DNA of 64,000 nt from assembly GCA_946187695.1 (NCBI GenBank), contig CAMHSB010000001.1:237606-301605 (forward strand), given 5' to 3'. Positions 59,445-64,000 of the stretch are shown one piece after another (the stretch's first letter is position 1; every line of letters starts with the position of its first letter). The stretch comes from an uncultured Bacteroidales bacterium (lineage in GTDB: Bacteria; Bacteroidota; Bacteroidia; Bacteroidales; Paludibacteraceae). The notes beneath the pieces are model-generated. The model made no database searches, was not told where the DNA came from, and saw nothing but the letters and a program-made list of their open reading frames with translations. Made by a program: the position numbers and the translations under genes.

Positions 59445-59477
59445 AAATCAAAAATCATAAATCAAAAATCATCAATG
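59443..59477. repeat. Heptanucleotide repeat array AAAAATC AAAAATC ATAAATC AAAAATC ATCAATG filling the yidD-trmD gap
   Basis: Five consecutive 7-bp units; the last contains the trmD ATG. Confidence 0.85.
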
Positions 59478-60155
59478 AGGATTGATATCATTACATGTTG
59501 TCCCGAATTGTTGGAGTCGCCGCTCAATCATTCGATCATCCAGCGCGCAAAGGATAAAGGCCTTTGTGAGATATACGTGCATAACTTGCGCGATTGGACT
59601 CTCGATAAGCACCGCAAAGTTGATGATTATGCCTTCGGCTTCGGTGCGGGCATGGTCCTGCAGATCGAACCTATCGACCGTCTGATCACGCATCTCAAGT
59701 CCGAACGGGAATACGACGAGATTATCTTCACGGCTCCCGATGGAGAACGCTTTGACCAGAAAGCGGCGAATAATCTTTCGCTCAAGCAAAATATCATCAT
59801 CCTCTGCGGACACTACAAAGGAGTCGATCAACGCGTGCGCGATCATCTTATTACGCGCGAGTATAGTATCGGTGATTTCGTGCTTACCGGTGGTGAGATG
59901 CCGGCGGCAATGATGACCGACGCAATCGTGCGTCTACTGCCCGGTGCACTCGGCGATGTCGAGTCGGCTCTCAATGATTCATTTCAGGACGGACTGCTCG
60001 AAGCCGGCGTCTATACCCGTCCCGCGGACTACAAAGGATGGAAAGTGCCTGACATTCTTCTTTCCGGTCATCAGGCTAAAATCGAAGAGTGGATGTACGA
60101 GCAATCGCTCGAACATACCCGCGAGAGAAGACCGGATTTATTAGAAGAAAACTAA
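59475..60155 (+). CDS. trmD: tRNA (guanosine(37)-N1)-methyltransferase
   Basis: [37 protein letters not shown]. Confidence 0.96.
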   Translation: MRIDIITCCPELLESPLNHSIIQRAKDKGLCEIYVHNLRDWTLDKHRKVDDYAFGFGAGMVLQIEPIDRLITHLKSEREYDEIIFTAPDGERFDQKAANNLSLKQNIIILCGHYKGVDQRVRDHLITREYSIGDFVLTGGEMPAAMMTDAIVRLLPGALGDVESALNDSFQDGLLEAGVYTRPADYKGWKVPDILLSGHQAKIEEWMYEQSLEHTRERRPDLLEEN

Positions 60156-60239
60156 AATATCGAAAAATGCGGTTTGAGGGGTAATTTTGACAATCAGACT
60201 TAGCAAAAATATGTTTTATAACATTTTTTTTGAAAAATA

Positions 60240-60271
60240 TTTGGTCATATTGTCAAAAAGCAGTACTTTTG
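60240..60271 (+). promoter_or_regulatory. Promoter TTTG-N20-TACTTTTG upstream of candidate small RNA
   Basis: Motif and spacing. Confidence 0.75.
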
Positions 60272-60275
60272 CACC

Positions 60276-60348
60276 GTGTTTTTCATGGTATTAGATTTAA
60301 GGTTAAGTAAAAAGATTGGGTTGTCGGGAGACAACCTTCTTTGTTTTA
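60276..60348 (+). ncRNA. Candidate ~70-nt small RNA
   Basis: Own promoter, 5' hairpin ACCGTG-TTTTT-CATGGT, 3' terminator stem GGTTGTC-GGGA-GACAACC + TTCTTTGTTTT. Confidence 0.45.
60318..60348 (+). terminator. Intrinsic terminator
   Basis: GGGTTGTC GGGA GACAACCT followed by U-rich tract. Confidence 0.7.
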
Positions 60349-60369
60349 TGTAGGTTTCCTTCTTTTTTA

Positions 60370-60401
60370 TTTGCGTATTTCAATTATTTTTTGTAATTTT
60401 G
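60370..60401 (+). promoter_or_regulatory. psuK promoter TTTG-N20-TAATTTTG
   Basis: Motif and spacing. Confidence 0.85.
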
Positions 60402-60421
60402 CAGCGCAAAACGAAATAATC

Positions 60422-61318
60422 ATGGAGACACTTATTTCTGTTATCGGTGGAGCAAACGTCGATCTGTCTGCGACGCTGAACGATGCGTTCATCGCAGCGG
60501 ACTCCAATCCCGGTCATATCGAGGTAGGTTACGGAGGCGTGGCACGTAATATCGCGCATAACTTGTCGTTGCTCGGTGCGCGTACGCAGTTATTGACCAT
60601 CTTCGGTGGAGATCTGTTTGGCGGTTTGTTGCATGACTACTGCAAGCAGCAGGGTATTGACCTGCACCTGTCCGATCACGTGAACGCCCAACGTTCCGGC
60701 ATCTACTTGTGCCTCAATAACCACGGCGGCGAGATGATTGCGGCGGTGGCAGACACCGAAGTGATCCGCAGCATCACGCCCGAATGGCTCGCCAAACGTA
60801 GCGGGGAGATTAACCTCTCTGACTACATCGTGGCGGACACCAATATCCCCGAAGACTCGATTCGCTGGCTGATGGAGAATGTGACCGCGCCGCTCTTTAT
60901 CGACGGCGTCAGTACGACCAAGGCCCATCGGGTGGTGAACGCACTCAGCAAAGCCAAACTGCCGTACCTCCATTCGCTCAAACTCAATCTCAAAGAGGCT
61001 CTGGCGGTTACTGAAACGGCTACCTATGCCGAAGCGGCGCAGAAACTGTTGGATCTCGGTGTGGCGCACGTCTATATCACACTCGGCAGCGAAGGCGTTT
61101 ATTGCCGTAATGCCGCCGAAGAATGGCTCTTCCCCGCGCTGCCCGGAGAGGTGGTGAACACCACCGGAGCCGGCGATGCGTTCCTCGCGGGCGTCGTCTA
61201 TGCACATTCCAAAGGCATCGACTTCCCGCAGACAGCCCAATACGGTCTCATGGCTGCACGCGCAACCCTGATGAGCCCCAAAGCCGTGAACCCTGATATC
61301 GCTAATATATTACTGTAA
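60422..61318 (+). CDS. psuK: PfkB family kinase, likely pseudouridine kinase
   Basis: VIGGANVDL, NTTGAGDAFLAGVVYA; adjacent to psuG; start reset to METLISV. Confidence 0.88.
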   Translation: METLISVIGGANVDLSATLNDAFIAADSNPGHIEVGYGGVARNIAHNLSLLGARTQLLTIFGGDLFGGLLHDYCKQQGIDLHLSDHVNAQRSGIYLCLNNHGGEMIAAVADTEVIRSITPEWLAKRSGEINLSDYIVADTNIPEDSIRWLMENVTAPLFIDGVSTTKAHRVVNALSKAKLPYLHSLKLNLKEALAVTETATYAEAAQKLLDLGVAHVYITLGSEGVYCRNAAEEWLFPALPGEVVNTTGAGDAFLAGVVYAHSKGIDFPQTAQYGLMAARATLMSPKAVNPDIANILL

Positions 61319-62232
61319 TGAATAAATATCTTTCTATTTCCAAAGAAGTGCAAGAAGCGCTCAATGCCGGCAAGCCGGTAGTAGCGCTTGAGTCAACCAT
61401 TATCTCGCACGGTATGCCGTATCCGCAGAACGTGGAAACAGCCCTCAACGTGGAGCAGACCATCCGCGAGAACGGCGCCGTGCCGGCAACGATCGCCATC
61501 ATCGGCGGTCAACTCAAAGCCGGTTGTACCCCCGAAGAGATCGAGTATCTCGGCAAGAAAGGTCAAGCGGTCATCAAGGCTTCGCGCCGTGACTTGCCTG
61601 TCCTCATTGCCCGCAAAGAGGATGGCGCTACGACCGTCACCACCACCATGATCATCGCGGCGATGGCAGGCATTAAGATCTTCGCAACCGGTGGTATCGG
61701 TGGTGTGCACCGCGGAGCGCAGCAGACTTTCGATATCTCTGCCGACCTTGAGGAGCTTGCCCAGACTCCCGTCATGGTTGTTTGTGCAGGTGCCAAGTCC
61801 ATTCTGGACCTCGGCCTCACGCTCGAGTATCTGGAGACCAAAGGTGTGCCCGTGATCGGTTACGGCACAGACGAACTGCCTGCTTTCTATACGCGTCACA
61901 GCGGTTTCGGTGTGGACTACCGCATTGACTCGCCCGAAGAACTGGCTGCGGCTTTCAAGGCCAAACTGGACTGCGGCCTGAAAGGTGGTATGCTTGTTAC
62001 CAATCCCATCCCCGAGGAGTACTCGATGCCCAAAGAGAAAATCGATACGGCGATCGCACAAGCCCTCAAAGAGATGGACGAAGCCGGCGTGCACGGCAAA
62101 CAATGTACGCCTTTCTTGCTCGCCAAGGTCAAAGACCTCACCGGCGGCGAGAGCCTGGCTTCCAATATTCAATTAGTTCTCAACAACGCCCGCCTTGCGG
62201 CGAAAACAGCAAAAGCCCTATGCGAAAAGTAA
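61318..62232 (+). CDS. psuG: Pseudouridine-5'-phosphate glycosidase
   Basis: VALESTIISHGMPYPQN, ATGGIGGVHRGA. Confidence 0.95.
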   Translation: MNKYLSISKEVQEALNAGKPVVALESTIISHGMPYPQNVETALNVEQTIRENGAVPATIAIIGGQLKAGCTPEEIEYLGKKGQAVIKASRRDLPVLIARKEDGATTVTTTMIIAAMAGIKIFATGGIGGVHRGAQQTFDISADLEELAQTPVMVVCAGAKSILDLGLTLEYLETKGVPVIGYGTDELPAFYTRHSGFGVDYRIDSPEELAAAFKAKLDCGLKGGMLVTNPIPEEYSMPKEKIDTAIAQALKEMDEAGVHGKQCTPFLLAKVKDLTGGESLASNIQLVLNNARLAAKTAKALCEK

Positions 62233-62957
62233 TTGTCTTTCTTCTTTGCGCCTTGTTCCTTCTGCCGGCTTGTCACAAGCAGGTGAAAGTGGTATCCGTT
62301 TCTACCGAAGCTCTTCCGGTAGATGCCTCTTCGGACGCCATTCAGGATACCGTCTATCTAAAACAATTGGCTCCGATCAAAGCCGATCTGGAGCAGCAGT
62401 TGAACGTGCAGATAGGCTACGCCCCCGAGCGTTTATGGGTGGGTGATCCCGAATGCCCGATGCTCAACTGGGCTACCGACGCCCTCTGGGAGGCAGCCAA
62501 AAAAGTGTATCCTGAGAAGGTGGATATCGCGATTGTCAACATGGGTGGTATGCGTTGCGAATGGCCTGCCGGCCCGATCACCAAAGAGAAGGTCTTCGAG
62601 CTGATGCCCTTCGATAACGAACTCGTCGTGCTGACACTCAAAGGCGAAGATATTATTTCCCTCTGCGAGTCCTTCGCGAAGTACGGTGGTCAGGGCGTCG
62701 CAGGTATGCGCGTGACGGTCATCGATGGAAACTTGGCTGATGTGCAGGTGGGCGGCAAAGCCGTTGACCCCAAAGCCCTCTATACCGTCGCTACCAGCGA
62801 TTATCTGTCTGGCGGAACGGACCACATGGAAGCACTCACACGGTATGTGGAGTACTGGAAGAGTGATTTGAAAATCCGGGATTTATATATGGAAGCCGTC
62901 CAGACGCAGGACACTCTCCGTGCCGCAGTCGATGGACGCATGACCATGAAGCCATAA
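62220..62957 (+). CDS. 5'-nucleotidase C-terminal domain protein (UshA C-half only, lipoprotein)
   Basis: Lipobox LPAC; NMGGMRCEWPAGPITKEKVFELMPFDNELVVLTLKG; ATSDYLSGGTDHM. Confidence 0.88.
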   Translation: MRKVIVFLLCALFLLPACHKQVKVVSVSTEALPVDASSDAIQDTVYLKQLAPIKADLEQQLNVQIGYAPERLWVGDPECPMLNWATDALWEAAKKVYPEKVDIAIVNMGGMRCEWPAGPITKEKVFELMPFDNELVVLTLKGEDIISLCESFAKYGGQGVAGMRVTVIDGNLADVQVGGKAVDPKALYTVATSDYLSGGTDHMEALTRYVEYWKSDLKIRDLYMEAVQTQDTLRAAVDGRMTMKP

Positions 62958-63758
62958 CGGAACGTTATGCTCCACGTGCCCGATCGGGGCATTGAAAAGA
63001 ACGGGGTAGTCGTAGTCAGCGACTGCCTCTTTTATTGTCTCATAGATCGACTCGCCCATCAGTTCATCGTCCTCGCAGTCGCTAAACTGTCCTACGATGA
63101 GTCCGCTCAAGTGCGCCAACACGCCGCTCAAACGCAGATTGCGCATCATCCGGTCAATATGATAATGCCGCTCGGCGATGTCTTCGATGAGTAGGATAGG
63201 GAATTGGTAACTCAACTTGCTCAGACCGTACGGCGTTCCCTGTAGCCCGTACAGCACGCTCAGGTTACCGCCTACGATAGGCGCGAAAGCCTGGCCGGGG
63301 CGGTTGAGAGGATGGCTCTCCCAGCGGTATTCCATCGGCTCGCCGGCTAACAGCTTACGCAGCGCCACCATCGGCTCGCTGTCTTCCGGCAGAGTTGCGA
63401 TATGCTTGCACATGATGCCGTGCAGCGAAGGCTGATGATGGATCCCCGACAACTGATGCAGCGCCGTGATGTCGCTGAAACCGAGGATCGGCTTTTTGAT
63501 CTCTGCTACCTTGTCGATGATCCGCTGCATCCCGTATCCGCCGCGCGAGCAAAGGATCATATCCACGCTCTCATCCTGCAGCGCTTCGTTGAGGTCCGCC
63601 AGCCGTTCCTCGTCCGTACCGGCGAAACGTCCGTGCGCGTCACGTGCGTGCGCGCCCTCGCTCACCTTATAACCCCACGCGCGTAGACGCGAAGTAGCCC
63701 CGTCGATGAACGGCGGGGCTATAACTCCTGAAGGTGATATGATGCGGATATGCTTCAT
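62883..63758 (-). CDS. LD-carboxypeptidase (S66 family)
   Basis: CSRGGYGMQRI, GFSDITALH, GGNLSVL, PIGHVEHNVPL. Confidence 0.92.
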   Translation of the reverse strand: MKHIRIISPSGVIAPPFIDGATSRLRAWGYKVSEGAHARDAHGRFAGTDEERLADLNEALQDESVDMILCSRGGYGMQRIIDKVAEIKKPILGFSDITALHQLSGIHHQPSLHGIMCKHIATLPEDSEPMVALRKLLAGEPMEYRWESHPLNRPGQAFAPIVGGNLSVLYGLQGTPYGLSKLSYQFPILLIEDIAERHYHIDRMMRNLRLSGVLAHLSGLIVGQFSDCEDDELMGESIYETIKEAVADYDYPVLFNAPIGHVEHNVPLWLHGHASIDCGTESVLRLDGFHI

Positions 63759-64000
63759 TTACATCTTCGGCGCACCTTCGTGCAGCACACGTGCGATGAT
63801 CTGAACCGCCTCGTCGATGATCGGCTCGGTATGGGTCGCCATCAAGGTCGTACGCAACAGGCACTCGCCTTCCACGCACGCCGGCGCAATAACCGGGTTC
63901 ACATACACACCCTCGTCGAACATCTTCTTGCCGAAATACAGCGTATCCAGCGTCTTGTACGTAAAGATCGGCACGATAGGCGTCGGAGCCTCGATGATCT
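63759..64000 (-). CDS. Alpha-oxoamine synthase / aminotransferase class I-II (C-terminal part, truncated by window)
   Basis: Open to window edge: IIEAPTPIVPIFTYKTLDTLYFGKKMFDEGVYVNPVIAPA...LLRTTLMATHT. Confidence 0.8.
   Translation of the reverse strand, partial: IIEAPTPIVPIFTYKTLDTLYFGKKMFDEGVYVNPVIAPACVEGECLLRTTLMATHTEPIIDEAVQIIARVLHEGAPKM

Noticed and set aside
63600-63670. GC-rich repeated GTGCGCGTCACGTGCGTGCGCGC
   Set aside because: Inside LD-carboxypeptidase coding region; explained by Arg/Ala/His codons
1-64000. CRISPR arrays, transposons, prophage, tRNA/rRNA
   Set aside because: No direct-repeat/spacer pattern, transposase, integrase or phage structural ORFs seen; intergenic gaps are mostly too short for tRNAs and no tRNA-like sequence was recognised

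Overview
64 kb of a Bacteroidales-type chromosome (inference from TTTG-N19/20-TAnnTTTG promoters, T9SS/SusD/TonB-receptor proteins and typical gene order). It is densely packed with overlapping housekeeping and envelope genes. I saw no tRNA, rRNA, CRISPR, transposase or phage genes. Main content: a giant 5'-truncated pectate-lyase/InlB-repeat surface protein; a potABCD operon overlapping a TPR protein and an outer-membrane beta-barrel; tandem paralogous lipoproteins; MATE; Mrp/ApbC; IleRS; AsmA; M3 peptidase; a TonB-dependent receptor behind a TPP riboswitch; EF-P; MarC; RpiB; radical SAM; MBL; RmlB; BirA; PBP4; a fused NfnA-NfnB-like protein; DeoC; Psd; an orphan SusD with a SusE/F-like C-terminus; MutL; AcpP-FabF; Asd; U32; HemD-RnpA-YidD-TrmD; PsuK-PsuG; LD-carboxypeptidase. 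Most notable observations: (i) heptanucleotide repeat arrays at four gene starts and other short repeats in protein linkers; (ii) a chained pot-TPR-OMP operon with an extended PotC; (iii) a TPP riboswitch abutting the start codon of a TonB receptor; (iv) an IleRS with a GXHH instead of HXGH signature; (v) an SPI-type orphan SusD fusion; (vi) a candidate ~70 nt sRNA between trmD and psuK; (vii) three long convergent 3' overlaps; (viii) an extended -33 promoter motif. All calls were made by reading; no searches were run.
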